From Pseudomonas duriflava (GTDB lineage Bacteria; Pseudomonadota; Gammaproteobacteria; Pseudomonadales; Pseudomonadaceae), in assembly GCF_007830155.1 (NCBI RefSeq), contig NZ_VLKY01000003.1, positions 124,001-188,000 of the forward strand: a stretch of DNA of 64,000 nt. Direction: 5' to 3'. The notes under the pieces are model-generated. The model was given only the letters and a program-made list of their open reading frames with translations, searched no databases and had not been told where the DNA came from. Position 1 is the first letter of the stretch. Every line of letters begins with the position of its first letter. Positions 45,271-54,987 of the stretch are shown piece by piece. A program made the translations under genes and the position numbers.

Positions 45271-45795
45271 TCAGCGGGCAGGGCTATTACGGCTGATGCG
45301 TTGGATAGTGATATCCACCGGCATGCTTTGCTGAACGGTACGGCCCCCTTGTAAGACGTCAAGCCTGAACTGATGAGTACCGCGGTCGATATTGGTCAGT
45401 TGAAACGCAATTGAGCGTCCAGGCGCACCGTAGGGCTGCCCATCCATGAACAGTTGTAGCTGATGACCCGGCAGTAAAGAAGGCTCTACCGTGGCAGTAA
45501 GAATAAATGTGCCGTTATTGGCTCGCAGGGAGCTTTCATCCGGTACGTTCAGCATAAGTGTTTGGTAAGACTGTATTTCGGCAGGCTCAGGCTCTGCAGG
45601 TGCTGCCGGTACCGGCGTGGCTGGCGTTTGCGTACCTACCGTATTCGTAGGCGGAAGGGTAATGCGCTCGGCTGGCTTGTTTTCCGGCGGCTGATCACTA
45701 AAGACAGGTTGCCCGTTGGGGCCGATAGAGCGATAAATCTGGGCGCTGACAGGCAGTGTCATCGTCAAGAGCAGGCAGGCAGTCAGCACGCGCAT
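45271..45795 (-). CDS. DUF4124 domain-containing exported protein (paralogue)
   Basis: About 174 residues; signal peptide MRVLTACLLLTMTLPVSA, then the DUF4124 words QIYRSIGPNGQPVFSDQPPE, a proline-rich linker and the same C-terminal domain (MLNVPDESSLRANNGTFILT; DRGTHQFRLDVLQGGR). AGGAAAA precedes the ATG at 45795; an in-frame codon at 45903 would start without a signal peptide. The pair lies between glnA and ntrB, an arrangement I remember from other pseudomonads (PA5121-PA5123 region). A nitrogen role is not established. Confidence 0.85.
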   Translation of the reverse strand: MRVLTACLLLTMTLPVSAQIYRSIGPNGQPVFSDQPPENKPAERITLPPTNTVGTQTPATPVPAAPAEPEPAEIQSYQTLMLNVPDESSLRANNGTFILTATVEPSLLPGHQLQLFMDGQPYGAPGRSIAFQLTNIDRGTHQFRLDVLQGGRTVQQSMPVDITIQRISRNSPAR

Positions 45796-45888
45796 ATCGT
45801 TTTCCTGAGCAGAGTCAAACCCGATAGCTTTTTCGGGAAGTGCTATTAAGCGTTGCACCGACAGCGTGTGCTGACAAGCGGCACATAA

Positions 45889-45915
45889 ACAAAAGGCCTC
45901 CAAAGGAGGCCTTTT
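45889..45915 (-). terminator. Terminator of glnA
   Basis: Perfect stem AAAAGGCCTCC / GGAGGCCTTTT with a 3-base loop, 18 bases after the glnA stop. Confidence 0.85.
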
Positions 45916-45932
45916 GTCTTATTCAAGAGAAA

Positions 45933-47339
45933 TCAAACGCTGTAATACAGATCGTATTCCAGCGGGTGTACGAAGGTACGAACCTTGATTTCTTCCTCGG
46001 CCTTCAACTCGATGTAGGCATCGATGAACTCGTCGGTGAACACGCCGCCCTTGGTCAGGAACGCACGGTCCTTGTCCAGCTCTTCCAGTGCTTCCTTCAA
46101 GCTGCCGCAAACCTGCGGGATCTGCTTGGCTTCTTCCGGCGGCAGATCGTACAGGTTCTTGTCAGCAGCATCGCCAGGATGGATCTTGTTCTGGATACCA
46201 TCCAGGCCGGCCATCAGCAGAGCAGCGAAGCACAGGTAGGGGTTAGCTGCTGGATCCGGGAAGCGCGCCTCGATACGGCGAGCTTTCGGGCTGGATACGT
46301 ATGGGATACGAATCGAGGCAGAACGGTTACGGGCGGAATAGGCCAGCATAACCGGTGCTTCGAAGCCAGGAACCAGACGCTTGTAAGAGTTGGTGGACGG
46401 GTTGGTAAAGCCGTTCAACGCCTTGCCGTGCTTGATGATACCGCCAATGAAGTACAGAGCGGTTTCGGACAGGCCAGCATAGCCTTCGCCTGCGAACGCG
46501 TTCTTGCCCTCTTTAGAGATGGACATGTGAACGTGCATGCCCGAGCCGTTATCGCCATACAGGGGCTTTGGCATAAAGGTTACGGTCTTGCCGTAAGCAT
46601 CGGCTACGTTATGTACGCAGTATTTCAAGGTCTGAACTTCGTCAGCCTTAGCGACCAGTGTGTTGAACTTGACGCCAATTTCATTCTGACCGGCAGTCGC
46701 CACTTCATGGTGGTGAACTTCGACGACCAGACCCATTTCCTCCAGGGCATTACACATGGCGGTACGGATTTCATGGTCATGATCGACCGGCGGAACCGGG
46801 AAATAGCCGCCTTTGACGCCTGGACGGTGACCCTTGTTGCCGCTTTCGAAGTCAGCATCAGTGTTCCAGGACGCCTGCTCAGAGAAAATCTTGAACATGG
46901 AGCCGGAGATGTCAGACTTGAACTTCACTTCGTCGAAGATGAAGAACTCAGGCTCTGGGCCCACGAATACAGTGTCACCGATGCCTGTGGACTTCAGGTA
47001 TTCTTCAGCAGCCTTGGCGATGGCACGTGGATCACGCTCGTAGGGCTGCATAGTAGATGGTTCAATGATGTCGCAGACCAGAATCAGGGTCGGCTCTTCA
47101 GTGAACGGATCCAGGACAGCGGTACTGTCGTCCGGCATAAGGATCATGTCGGAGGCTTCGATACCTTTCCAGCCTGCAATGGAGGAACCGTCGAACATCT
47201 TGCCATGTTCGAAGAAGTCTTCATCAAGGGCGTCGCGAGCCGGCATGGTCACATGCTGCTGCTTGCCTTTGGTGTCAGTGAAGCGCAGGTCTATCCACTT
47301 CACGTCATTTTCGTTGATCAGTTGAACCGCCTTCGACAT
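45933..47339 (-). CDS. glnA: Glutamine synthetase, type I
   Basis: A 468-residue dodecameric enzyme assimilating ammonium into glutamine. [21 protein letters not shown] opens the beta-grasp region (quoted by [11 protein letters not shown]); the active-site latch is [16 protein letters not shown], and metal/ATP motifs include VGPEPEFF and the [18 protein letters not shown] region. Tyr397 in [10 protein letters not shown] is the adenylylation site, placing it in the GSI-beta class controlled by GlnE. GGAGGAAAAC lies before the ATG. Transcription is expected from the sigma-54 promoter at 47486-47500 under NtrC control. Confidence 0.98.
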   Translation of the reverse strand: MSKAVQLINENDVKWIDLRFTDTKGKQQHVTMPARDALDEDFFEHGKMFDGSSIAGWKGIEASDMILMPDDSTAVLDPFTEEPTLILVCDIIEPSTMQPYERDPRAIAKAAEEYLKSTGIGDTVFVGPEPEFFIFDEVKFKSDISGSMFKIFSEQASWNTDADFESGNKGHRPGVKGGYFPVPPVDHDHEIRTAMCNALEEMGLVVEVHHHEVATAGQNEIGVKFNTLVAKADEVQTLKYCVHNVADAYGKTVTFMPKPLYGDNGSGMHVHMSISKEGKNAFAGEGYAGLSETALYFIGGIIKHGKALNGFTNPSTNSYKRLVPGFEAPVMLAYSARNRSASIRIPYVSSPKARRIEARFPDPAANPYLCFAALLMAGLDGIQNKIHPGDAADKNLYDLPPEEAKQIPQVCGSLKEALEELDKDRAFLTKGGVFTDEFIDAYIELKAEEEIKVRTFVHPLEYDLYYSV

Positions 47340-47417
47340 GTTTTCCTCCAGAGGGATTGAGGCTGGGAGCGGTTGGCATGACTCCCAGGATCAGGTGCGC
47401 CCGTTGGTTGCAAGGGC

Positions 47418-47447
47418 ACTTCTGAAAACGGCTGCGCTTTCAGAAGT
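47418..47447 (-). promoter_or_regulatory. Leader hairpin of glnA mRNA
   Basis: ACTTCTGAAA (47418-47427) and TTTCAGAAGT (47438-47447), perfect 10-bp arms with a 10-base loop. It lies between the predicted transcription start (about 47474) and the glnA start codon, so it would fold in the roughly 135-base leader. Purpose unknown; it is not a known glutamine riboswitch. Confidence 0.6.
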
Positions 47448-47485
47448 ACCGTATCCTCGCTCAAGGGCTCTTGCCTCACAAGGGA

Positions 47486-47500
47486 GCAAGTAGCGTGCCA
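47486..47500 (-). promoter_or_regulatory. glnA: Sigma-54 promoter of glnA
   Basis: TGGCACGCTACTTGC on the minus strand is a perfect match to TGGCACG-N4-TTGC with GG and GC 10 bases apart. Expected start point about 47474. Confidence 0.92.
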
Positions 47501-47573
47501 GTGCCCTGTAATGGGCTAACCCGCATTAGGACTGACTTTACGCTAGTCAAGTTCACGCTGTAGCGCAGCGTTA

Positions 47574-47622
47574 AGCACCATTAAGGTGCTTGCTGAAAAT
47601 TAAAAGCACCAAAAAGGTGCTT
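47574..47622 (-). promoter_or_regulatory. Two tandem NtrC-binding sites
   Basis: AGCACC-ATTAA-GGTGCT (47574-47590) and AAGCACC-AAAAA-GGTGCTT (47604-47622) fit the GCACC-N5-GGTGC consensus. Their centres are 31 bases apart (three helical turns) and lie at about -108 and -139 from the predicted start, the same positions as the two strong NtrC sites at E. coli glnAp2. The second could also form an RNA hairpin with a T-run on the plus strand. Confidence 0.88.
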
Positions 47623-47714
47623 TTTGCTCTTTAAGACCAATGGGCGCCATGAGCGTTGGTTTAGGCTATACTTATTCGCCATTTCATGCCGTTTCCCGCT
47701 TCTTTAAAATCCCC

Positions 47715-49169
47715 ATGAAACTCATCGTCAAAGTGTTTCCGGAAATCACTATCAAAAGTCGTCCGGTGCGTAAGCGTTTCATTCGCCAATTGGCGAAGAA
47801 CATCCGGGTGGTCCTGCGTGACCTCGATCCGGAGTTAACAGTGGACGGTGAGTGGGACAACCTGGAGGTCGAGACGCGGGTAACAGAATCCAAGATTCTA
47901 CGGGAGATGATCGAGCGGCTGACGTGTACGCCCGGTATCGGACATTTCCTGGAGGTTCATGAGTATCCGCTTGGCGATTTCGAGGACATTCTGGATAAAT
48001 GCGTCCAGCATTTCGATGGGCAGATTCGCGGCAAGGTTTTTTCCCTGCGCTGCAAGCGGGCCGGCAAGCATACGTTTAGCTCCATTGATGTAGAGCGCTA
48101 TGTGGGTGGCGGTCTTCGCGAGCGGTGCGGCGCGGCCGGCATTTCCTTGAAAGCACCTGAAGTGCAGGCGCGAATCGAGATTCGTCATGATCGCCTGTTT
48201 GTAATTGACCGGCAGCACGATGGTCTGGGCGGCTATCCCCTGGGAGCGCTTGAGCAAGTTCTGGTCCTTATGTCGGGCGGCTATGATTCAACTGTTGCCG
48301 CCTATCAGATGATGCGCCGCGGATTGGTCAGCCATTTCTGTTTCTTCAATCTCGGCGGCCGCGCCCATGAGCTTGGGGTCATGGAGGTTGCACATTACCT
48401 GTGGGAAAAGTTTGGGCGCTCGCAGCGCGTGCTGTTTATCAGCGTTCCGTTCGAGGAAGTGGTCGGAGAGATCCTGACTAAAGTTGACGACAGCCAGATG
48501 GGTGTCATTCTTAAACGTATGATGCTGCGAGCAGCCAGCCGCATGGCTGAACGATTGGACATCGATGCGCTGGTGACTGGCGAGGCGATTTCGCAAGTGT
48601 CCAGCCAGACACTGCCCAACCTGGCTGTTATTGATCGTGCAACCGACACGCTGGTACTGCGTCCATTGCTGGCCAGTCACAAGCAGGACATTATCGATAC
48701 GGCCGAAAGGATTGGTACGGCTGCCTTCGCCAAGCACATGCCTGAGTACTGTGGCGTGATTTCAGTGAATCCGACGACCAAGGCCAAAGGTTACCGGATC
48801 GAGCACGAAGAAACGAAATTTGACATGGCCATCCTTGACTCCGCGCTAGAGCGCGCCACGTTGATGACTGTGGACAAGGTGATCGATGAGCTGGGTAAGG
48901 ATGTAAAGGTAGAGGAGGTAGGCCAGGCGTTGCCAGGGCAGATCGTTCTCGACATTCGTCATCCCGACGCTCAGGAAGATGACCCTCTAGCCATTGAAGG
49001 TGTCGAAGTTCAGGCCATGCCATTTTTTGCCTTGAATAACCGATTCAAGGAGCTGGATGAGAACCGCCAGTATCTGCTGTTCTGTGATAAAGGCGTCATG
49101 AGCCGCCTACATGCTCATCATTTGCTCAGTGAGGGGCATGCCAATGTTCGTGTTTATCGCCCGGCCTAA
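47715..49169 (+). CDS. thiI: tRNA 4-thiouridine synthase ThiI
   Basis: A 484-residue enzyme that adds sulphur to uridine 8 of tRNA and supports thiamine thiazole synthesis. A ferredoxin-like and THUMP domain (about 1-165) is followed by the PP-loop [15 protein letters not shown] and a C-terminal rhodanese domain with the persulphide cysteine at about residue 457 ([12 protein letters not shown]); the partner cysteine is in [10 protein letters not shown]. The ATG at 47715 gives the typical length; the longer frame from 47640 would run into the promoter region. Divergent from glnA. Confidence 0.96.
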   Translation: MKLIVKVFPEITIKSRPVRKRFIRQLAKNIRVVLRDLDPELTVDGEWDNLEVETRVTESKILREMIERLTCTPGIGHFLEVHEYPLGDFEDILDKCVQHFDGQIRGKVFSLRCKRAGKHTFSSIDVERYVGGGLRERCGAAGISLKAPEVQARIEIRHDRLFVIDRQHDGLGGYPLGALEQVLVLMSGGYDSTVAAYQMMRRGLVSHFCFFNLGGRAHELGVMEVAHYLWEKFGRSQRVLFISVPFEEVVGEILTKVDDSQMGVILKRMMLRAASRMAERLDIDALVTGEAISQVSSQTLPNLAVIDRATDTLVLRPLLASHKQDIIDTAERIGTAAFAKHMPEYCGVISVNPTTKAKGYRIEHEETKFDMAILDSALERATLMTVDKVIDELGKDVKVEEVGQALPGQIVLDIRHPDAQEDDPLAIEGVEVQAMPFFALNNRFKELDENRQYLLFCDKGVMSRLHAHHLLSEGHANVRVYRPA

Positions 49170-49220
49170 ACAGCCCGGGCTCTTGGGTGGCAGCATTCGT
49201 CACCGCCCTCCCGATTGAAT

Positions 49221-49268
49221 GTAGGTTGGGCGAGCTGCGCAGCGGATCTGCTGCCGGTAAACCCAACA
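49221..49268. repeat. REP-like element, first unit
   Basis: GTAGGTTGGGC ... AAACCCAACA between thiI and typA. It forms an inverted pair with the unit at 49351-49394. Confidence 0.7.
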
Positions 49269-49350
49269 GGTGAGATATCTTTCTTACGATGGTCTCGCCT
49301 TTTGCATAACCCGAAGCCCTAGGGCTTTAACGAATACCTGAAACAAGTCG

Positions 49351-49394
49351 TGTTGGGCTTTGCCTTGCTTACCCTGCGGCCCGACCCAACCTAC
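49351..49394. repeat. REP-like element, second unit, opposite orientation
   Basis: TGTTGGGCTTTGCC ... GACCCAACCTAC mirrors the unit at 49221-49268; CCCAACCTAC (49385-49394) is the exact complement of GTAGGTTGGG (49221-49230). The two units enclose 82 bases, the layout of a bacterial interspersed mosaic element. Confidence 0.7.
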
Positions 49395-49411
49395 GTAACG
49401 AGACTTAAACA

Positions 49412-51232
49412 GTGATCGAGAATCTTCGTAATATCGCCATTATCGCCCACGTCGACCATGGTAAGACTACCCTGGTAGACAAACTGCTCAAGCTATCCGG
49501 CACCCTGGATCGCAAGGACCTAGACTCCGAGCGCGTAATGGACTCTAACGACCAGGAAAAAGAGCGTGGCATCACCATCCTGGCCAAGAACACTGCGATC
49601 AACTGGAATGGCTACCACATCAACATCGTGGATACCCCCGGACACGCCGACTTTGGTGGCGAAGTAGAGCGCGTAATGTCGATGGTCGACTCCGTGCTGC
49701 TGGTAGTTGACGCTCAAGACGGCCCTATGCCGCAGACCCGTTTCGTGACCCAGAAGGCGTTCAAGGCCGGTCTGCGTCCAATCGTTGTCGTGAACAAAAT
49801 CGACCGTCCCGGCGCGCGTCCTGACTGGGTTATCGACCAGATCTTCGACCTGTTCGACAACCTGGGCGCCACTGATGAGCAACTGGACTTCCCGATCGTT
49901 TACGCCAGTGCCTTGAATGGTATTGCCGGAATGGACTACGAGAAGATGGACGACAACATGGATGCGCTGTTCCAGGCCATCGTCGACCACGTTCCGGCTC
50001 CACAAGTGGATGTCGACGGTCCGTTCCAGATGCAAATTTCACAGCTGGACTACAGCAGTTTCCTTGGCGTAATCGGCATTGGCCGTATCGCACGCGGTAC
50101 TATCAAAGCTAACACGCCTGTAACAGCTATCGGTGCCGATGGTAAGAAGCGCAACGGTCGCGTGCTAAAGATCATGGGACACCATGGCCTGCAGCGTGTT
50201 GAGGTAGCGGAAGCCCAGGCGGGTGACATCGTTTGTGTCAGCGGCATGGATGAGCTGTTCATTTCCGATACCCTGTGCGACCAGCAGAACGTTGAAGCGC
50301 TGCCGCCGCTGACTGTTGACCAGCCTACTGTAAGCATGACTTTCCAAGTCAACGATTCACCTTTTGCGGGCCGGGAAGGTAAGTTCGTTACGAGCCGTAA
50401 TATCAAGGACCGTTTGGAAAAAGAACTGCTTCACAACGTGGCATTGCGCGTTGAGCAGGGCGAGTCTCCGGAGAAGTTCAAGGTTTCCGGCCGTGGTGAA
50501 TTGCACCTGTCGGTCCTGATCGAGAACATGCGTCGTGAAGGTTTTGAGCTGGCTGTAGGTCGTCCAGAAGTAGTGATCATCGAGAACGAGGCCGGCGAAA
50601 AGCAGGAGCCGTACGAGAACGTTACTATCGATATCGAAGACCAGCACCAGGGCCCTGTTATGGAGCAGATGGGTCTGCGTAAGGGTGATCTGAGCAATAT
50701 GATCCCTGACGGCAAGGGCCGTATTCGCCTGGAGTACACCATTCCAGCACGCGGTCTGATTGGCTTCCGTAACAACTTCCTGACGCTGACCTCAGGTACA
50801 GGCATCCTGACGTCGACCTTTAGCCATTATGGCCCGATCAAGGCTGGCGAAGTTACTAACCGTCAGAACGGCGTCCTGGTATCCATGGCCACCGGCACTG
50901 CGTTGACCTACTCGTTGGAAACGCTGCAGAGCCGCGGAAAGTTGTTCCTTGCTCCTGGCGACGAGATTTACGAAGGCCAGCTGTGCGGCATCAACAGCCG
51001 TGACAATGATCTGGTGCTGAACCCTACCAAAGGTAAGAAGCTCGACAACATGCGTGCTTCCGGCAAGGACGAGGTCATCGCCCTGGTTCCGCCGATCAAG
51101 TTCACCCTTGAGCAGGCTCTGGAGTTCATCGCTGATGATGAGCTTGTAGAAGTAACGCCAAAGTCGATTCGACTGCGTAAGAAACTACTGAACGAGAACG
51201 ACCGTAAGCGTTACGAGCGTAGCAAGGTCTAA
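49412..51232 (+). CDS. typA: Ribosome-associated GTPase TypA/BipA
   Basis: A 606-residue translational GTPase. The G motifs are [22 protein letters not shown] and NKIDRPGA; the later domains (II, III, V and the unique C-terminal domain) follow in the family's usual order, with the end [17 protein letters not shown]. It begins with GTG at 49412 and only a weak ribosome site. TypA is needed for low-temperature growth and ribosome assembly in several bacteria. Two strong terminators follow. Confidence 0.97.
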   Translation: MIENLRNIAIIAHVDHGKTTLVDKLLKLSGTLDRKDLDSERVMDSNDQEKERGITILAKNTAINWNGYHINIVDTPGHADFGGEVERVMSMVDSVLLVVDAQDGPMPQTRFVTQKAFKAGLRPIVVVNKIDRPGARPDWVIDQIFDLFDNLGATDEQLDFPIVYASALNGIAGMDYEKMDDNMDALFQAIVDHVPAPQVDVDGPFQMQISQLDYSSFLGVIGIGRIARGTIKANTPVTAIGADGKKRNGRVLKIMGHHGLQRVEVAEAQAGDIVCVSGMDELFISDTLCDQQNVEALPPLTVDQPTVSMTFQVNDSPFAGREGKFVTSRNIKDRLEKELLHNVALRVEQGESPEKFKVSGRGELHLSVLIENMRREGFELAVGRPEVVIIENEAGEKQEPYENVTIDIEDQHQGPVMEQMGLRKGDLSNMIPDGKGRIRLEYTIPARGLIGFRNNFLTLTSGTGILTSTFSHYGPIKAGEVTNRQNGVLVSMATGTALTYSLETLQSRGKLFLAPGDEIYEGQLCGINSRDNDLVLNPTKGKKLDNMRASGKDEVIALVPPIKFTLEQALEFIADDELVEVTPKSIRLRKKLLNENDRKRYERSKV

Positions 51233-51251
51233 CGACCCGTTTGGTTGATGT

Positions 51252-51289
51252 AAAAAGCCCACCCGACTGCTAAGCGGGTGGGCTTTTTA
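51252..51289 (+). terminator. Terminator of typA
   Basis: AAAAAGCCCACCCG / CGGGTGGGCTTTTT, 14-bp perfect stem with T-run, 20 bases after typA. Confidence 0.93.
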
Positions 51290-51315
51290 TGTCTTAAGCA
51301 TTGCTATCAGGCAAT

Positions 51316-51342
51316 AAAAAGCCCCGATAAACGGGGCTTTTT
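51316..51342 (-). terminator. Terminator of terC
   Basis: AAAAAGCCCCG / CGGGGCTTTTT with a 5-base loop, 16 bases beyond the terC stop on the minus strand. Symmetric A/T runs make it potentially bidirectional. Confidence 0.85.
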
Positions 51343-51357
51343 ATTAAGTGCAGCAAA

Positions 51358-52122
51358 TTACGGTGTGTTTTTACGTAGCTTTACCGGGTTGGCTTCCTGA
51401 GCCTTTTTACGAGCCATAGACGTGCGCACCTTGATATTCAAGGCTTCTACTGCCAGCGAGAAGGCCATCGCGAAATACACATAACCTTTCGGTACGTGAA
51501 CTTCAAAACTCTCGGCAATCAGCACGGTACCTACAACAATTAGGAAGGAAAGCGCTAGCATCTTCAAACTTGGATGCTTGTCGATAAAACTGCTGATACC
51601 ACCGGCTGCCAACATCATGACCAATACGGCCACAACGATTGCGGCGATCATGACCGGTACGTGCTGCACCATGCCAACGGCCGTAATGACGGAATCCAAC
51701 GAAAAGACAATATCGATAATGGCAATCTGGATAATGGTGCCAATAAAGTTGCTGGCTTTGCCTTTGGGCTCTTCGCTACCTTCCTCTTCACCCTCCAATC
51801 CGTGATAGATCTCAGTGCTGCTCTTGAACAAGAGGAACAGTCCACCAAAGAAGAGGATCAAGTCACGCCCGGAAATACCTTGCCCAAACACATGGAACAG
51901 GTCGGCGGTGAGGCGCATCACCCAAGTGATCGATAGCAGCAACAAGATGCGGGTGACCATGGCGAGTGCCAGACCGAAAAGCCGTGTGCGAGGCTGCATG
52001 GCCTTGGGCATACGGCTCACCAGGATGGAAATCATGATGATGTTATCAATGCCCAGAACGATTTCTAGGGCAGTCAGGGTCAAGAAGGCAACCCAGATTT
52101 CCGGGTTGAGCAGCCAATCCAT
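51358..52122 (-). CDS. TerC family integral membrane protein
   Basis: A 254-residue protein with seven to eight membrane helices. The paired metal-site motifs EIVLGIDNIIMISIL and DIVFSLDSVITAVG are diagnostic of TerC/Alx proteins, which are associated with tellurite resistance and manganese export. A charged loop (EGEEEGSEEPKG) separates the halves. I looked for a yybP-ykoY manganese riboswitch upstream and saw no match. Ion specificity is unproven. Confidence 0.9.
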   Translation of the reverse strand: MDWLLNPEIWVAFLTLTALEIVLGIDNIIMISILVSRMPKAMQPRTRLFGLALAMVTRILLLLSITWVMRLTADLFHVFGQGISGRDLILFFGGLFLLFKSSTEIYHGLEGEEEGSEEPKGKASNFIGTIIQIAIIDIVFSLDSVITAVGMVQHVPVMIAAIVVAVLVMMLAAGGISSFIDKHPSLKMLALSFLIVVGTVLIAESFEVHVPKGYVYFAMAFSLAVEALNIKVRTSMARKKAQEANPVKLRKNTP

Positions 52123-52221
52123 TATGGTTCCTCTTCAGTAACGGCGAGCGGCGTTCCGTTGAGCGCCGCGTATGTCAGCCGATCAGGCTATCAAGAAATT
52201 ACCTTTGATACGTAGGTATTA

Positions 52222-53556
52222 TTAACCGCTGACTAGCGGGAACACACCTAGTAACAAAGCCGTGACCATCATGGCTAGGCACGTGACCACAGCCCATTTC
52301 AGCGTAAAACGCTGGTGATCGCCAAATTCTACCTTGGCCAAGCCTACCAATAGATAAGTAGACGGAACCAAAGGACTTAGCAGGTGCACCGGTTGCCCTA
52401 CGATAGAGGCTCGAGCAATTTCCACAGGGGCAATACCGTAGTGGCTTGCTGCTTCTGCAAGTACTGGCAATACGCCGAAGTAGAACGCATCGTTCGAGAT
52501 GAAGAACGTAAACGGCATGCTTACCAAGGCGGTGATAACTGCCATGTACGGGCCCAGCGATTCCGGAATGACGGCCAGCAGGCTTTTGGACATTGCGTCC
52601 ACCATCCCAGTGCCCGAGAGAATGCCGGTAAAAATACCTGCTGCAAAGATAAGTGAAACGACAGCCAGAACATTCTCGGCGTGGGCGGCAATTCGTTGTT
52701 TTTGTAGATCAATGTTGCGGTAGTTAACGATCATCGCGATGCCGAAGGCAATCATGAAAAGCACCGGCATGGGAAGTACGCCTAGCACGAGAGCCACCAT
52801 TAACAATAGCGTCAGCGCGCCATTGAACCACCGCAGATGAGGGCGCCGTGCCTCTTCGCACTGGGAAACGGTCACATTAGCACCTTCGCTTTCGTGGATT
52901 TCCAGAATGCCCAGGCGCGCACGCTCGCGACGGCCATACAGATAGGCCAGGACAAACAGCCAGACAATGCTCGCCAACATGGCAGGAATCATGGGGACAA
53001 AGACGTCGGCTGGGTCGACATGCAGAGCGCTGGCGGCACGAGCGGTCGGACCGCCCCAGGGGGTCAGGTTCATGACGCCGCTGGAAAGCAACATCAGGGC
53101 CGTCATGATCAAGGGGTTCATCCCCAGGCGTTTGTACAGCGGAAACATTGCTGCAACGCAGATCATGTAGGTCGTAGAGCCATCACCGTCGAGGGATACA
53201 ACTAACGTCAGGAAAACCGTGCCCAATGCGACTTTGAGCGGGTCACCTTTGACCAACCGTAGGATCCAGCGTACCGCTGGATCGAACAGGCCGGTATCAA
53301 TCATGACGGCAAAATACAGAATGGCGAAGAGTAGCATCACCCCGGTGGGAGCCAAGGTGCGCAGGCCGTCGAGCATCATCGGGCCGAGCGAGTTGAGATG
53401 GATATGGCCGAGGCTGCTGACCTGCGTGCCCAAAGCCCACGCCAGAACAGCGAAAAGAATAGGAATCATGGTCAACGCAATCAGCGGCGTCAGACGCTTG
53501 CTCATGATCAGGAACATAAAGGTCACGACCATGGCGAAGCCAAGGAATGTCAGCAT
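52222..53556 (-). CDS. CitMHS family citrate-metal:proton symporter
   Basis: About 444 residues with twelve hydrophobic segments. MLTFLGFAMVVTFMFLIMSK at the start, SLDGDGSTTYMICVAAMFPLYKRL, quoted by DGDGSTTYMI, and NLTPWGGPTARAASAL are characteristic of CitMHS transporters for metal-citrate or related tricarboxylates. The ATG at 53556 with GGAG upstream is preferred to a TTG at 53568. No regulator or two-component pair is adjacent. Substrate metal unknown. Confidence 0.9.
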   Translation of the reverse strand: MLTFLGFAMVVTFMFLIMSKRLTPLIALTMIPILFAVLAWALGTQVSSLGHIHLNSLGPMMLDGLRTLAPTGVMLLFAILYFAVMIDTGLFDPAVRWILRLVKGDPLKVALGTVFLTLVVSLDGDGSTTYMICVAAMFPLYKRLGMNPLIMTALMLLSSGVMNLTPWGGPTARAASALHVDPADVFVPMIPAMLASIVWLFVLAYLYGRRERARLGILEIHESEGANVTVSQCEEARRPHLRWFNGALTLLLMVALVLGVLPMPVLFMIAFGIAMIVNYRNIDLQKQRIAAHAENVLAVVSLIFAAGIFTGILSGTGMVDAMSKSLLAVIPESLGPYMAVITALVSMPFTFFISNDAFYFGVLPVLAEAASHYGIAPVEIARASIVGQPVHLLSPLVPSTYLLVGLAKVEFGDHQRFTLKWAVVTCLAMMVTALLLGVFPLVSG

Positions 53557-53790
53557 GGAAAGCTCCAAAAATCACACGTCAAAAGAAAACAGGCCGGGCA
53601 GCAGCATGCGCAGCGGCTCACGAGTGTTTATGGAGGAATAACAATGAGGCGAATGCCTGAAGGGAAATCACGCTAATCATGGCGGGTATCCTTTGTTTTT
53701 GTAAGTGACGCGGCGGCCATGCCAGGCACAGCACACGCGGTTGGGCTATAACCCATGGCGCGATGCTATCGGTATAAGCTTTCAGCGACC

Positions 53791-54708
53791 TTACGGTATG
53801 GCAATACCCGCTAGGATCAGCACTATCGGCAGGGTGAGGGCAGCAGCCAGGGTCTGCAGCGTGATAAGACTGGCCATCAGCGTACTGTCACCGCCGAGCT
53901 GACGTGTAAGGGCATAGGCCGTAGGGGCTGTAGGAAGGGCAAAAAAGAGAATTAGTAGCAAGCTTTCCTGGGGCGGCAAATGCAGCCCATAGGCTACGCC
54001 TGCCGCCACGAGGGGCGACAGCAGCAGGCGTGCGGCCACGGCACCTGCCAAGATGCGCCACTCACCGCCGATCTGTTGCAACTGCAGAGCGGCCCCTACG
54101 CTTAGCAGCCCTAATGGAAGGCTGGCAGCGGCCAGAAGCCCTAGCAGGCGATCCGTTCCAAACGGTAGGCCAAGGCCGCTGAGATTGACCAGCGCGCCGG
54201 CCAAGCATGCCAGAATCAAAGGATTACGCGCGATGGGCAACAGCAGGTTGCGAACCGATGTGCCGCGTTCGGCGGTCAGGGCCCATACCGACATCACATT
54301 TACGGTCGGCACCATCAGAGCCAGCATGAGTGCGGCTTGTCCCAGTCCGGCTTTGCCGAGCAGACTGCCTACTGTGGCGAGGCCAAGATAGGTATTGAAG
54401 CGCAGAATGCCTTGGCTGATCGCCCCGAACCGTGCTGCTGGCCAGCCGCATAGGCGACGCACGAGTAGCAAGGCAACCCAACTTAGCCCAAGGCCAGAGA
54501 CCACAGCTGCCGCCAGGCGAGGGAGTGCGGGATCGTTTAATGGCGCTGTCGCCAGGTTGGTAAACAACAGGGCGGGAAACAGCACAAAATAATTGAGCCG
54601 GTCAGCCGCTGGCCAGAATGTCTCGCCGGGAAATCCCAAGCGGCGCATCCAGTGGCCGGCCACGATCAGGGCGAACAGAGGCCAAAGAGCCAGTAGCAAA
54701 GTTGTCAC
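53791..54708 (-). CDS. AEC family transporter
   Basis: A 305-residue membrane protein with about ten helices of the auxin efflux carrier/malonate family. The start LLALWPLFALIVAGHWMRRLGF and the NYFVLFPALLFTNLATAPL segment are typical; SLPLGLLSVGAALQL and ALPTAPTAYALTRQLGGDSTLMAS are the conserved second-half motifs. Substrate unknown. Lies alone on the minus strand, downstream of CitMHS direction, divergent from the envelope operon. Confidence 0.9.
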   Translation of the reverse strand: MTTLLLALWPLFALIVAGHWMRRLGFPGETFWPAADRLNYFVLFPALLFTNLATAPLNDPALPRLAAAVVSGLGLSWVALLLVRRLCGWPAARFGAISQGILRFNTYLGLATVGSLLGKAGLGQAALMLALMVPTVNVMSVWALTAERGTSVRNLLLPIARNPLILACLAGALVNLSGLGLPFGTDRLLGLLAAASLPLGLLSVGAALQLQQIGGEWRILAGAVAARLLLSPLVAAGVAYGLHLPPQESLLLILFFALPTAPTAYALTRQLGGDSTLMASLITLQTLAAALTLPIVLILAGIAIP

Positions 54709-54987
54709 GGTTGTTCTTTTTCTCGGCCGAAGCAGGTTGTCATGGTGAGGTGTCCTGTGGCGTTCGGCAAGGTTTGGCTAATGCGAGGCCCTGAAAGAAA
54801 CATCAATAGAGTTCTGTGACTTAATGCTCGGTTTTCAAGCGCCCTGTGCTCTCACTTGAAAAGCCTAGGCAAAATAACGCGTTGAATCTTTCCTACCAAT
54901 AATTTAGTGCAGGCGAGTGCAATACGTCTGGTGCCGTATCTGTTCGAGCAGTCGTATACGGAAATTTTTATCGACAAGGAGTCTGGC

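Noticed and set aside
45840..47360. A 506-codon open frame on the plus strand antisense to glnA
   Set aside because: It is a shadow of the strongly biased glnA codons; it has no ribosome site, no family resemblance, and would read through the glnA terminator region.
52123..52221. Possible yybP-ykoY manganese riboswitch before terC
   Set aside because: TerC genes often have one, but the conserved words of that motif are not present here; only ordinary GC-rich hairpins were seen.
53644..53676. Ten-codon frame with a perfect GGAGG ribosome site on the plus strand
   Set aside because: No gene follows on that strand that it could control as a leader peptide, and the site can arise by chance.
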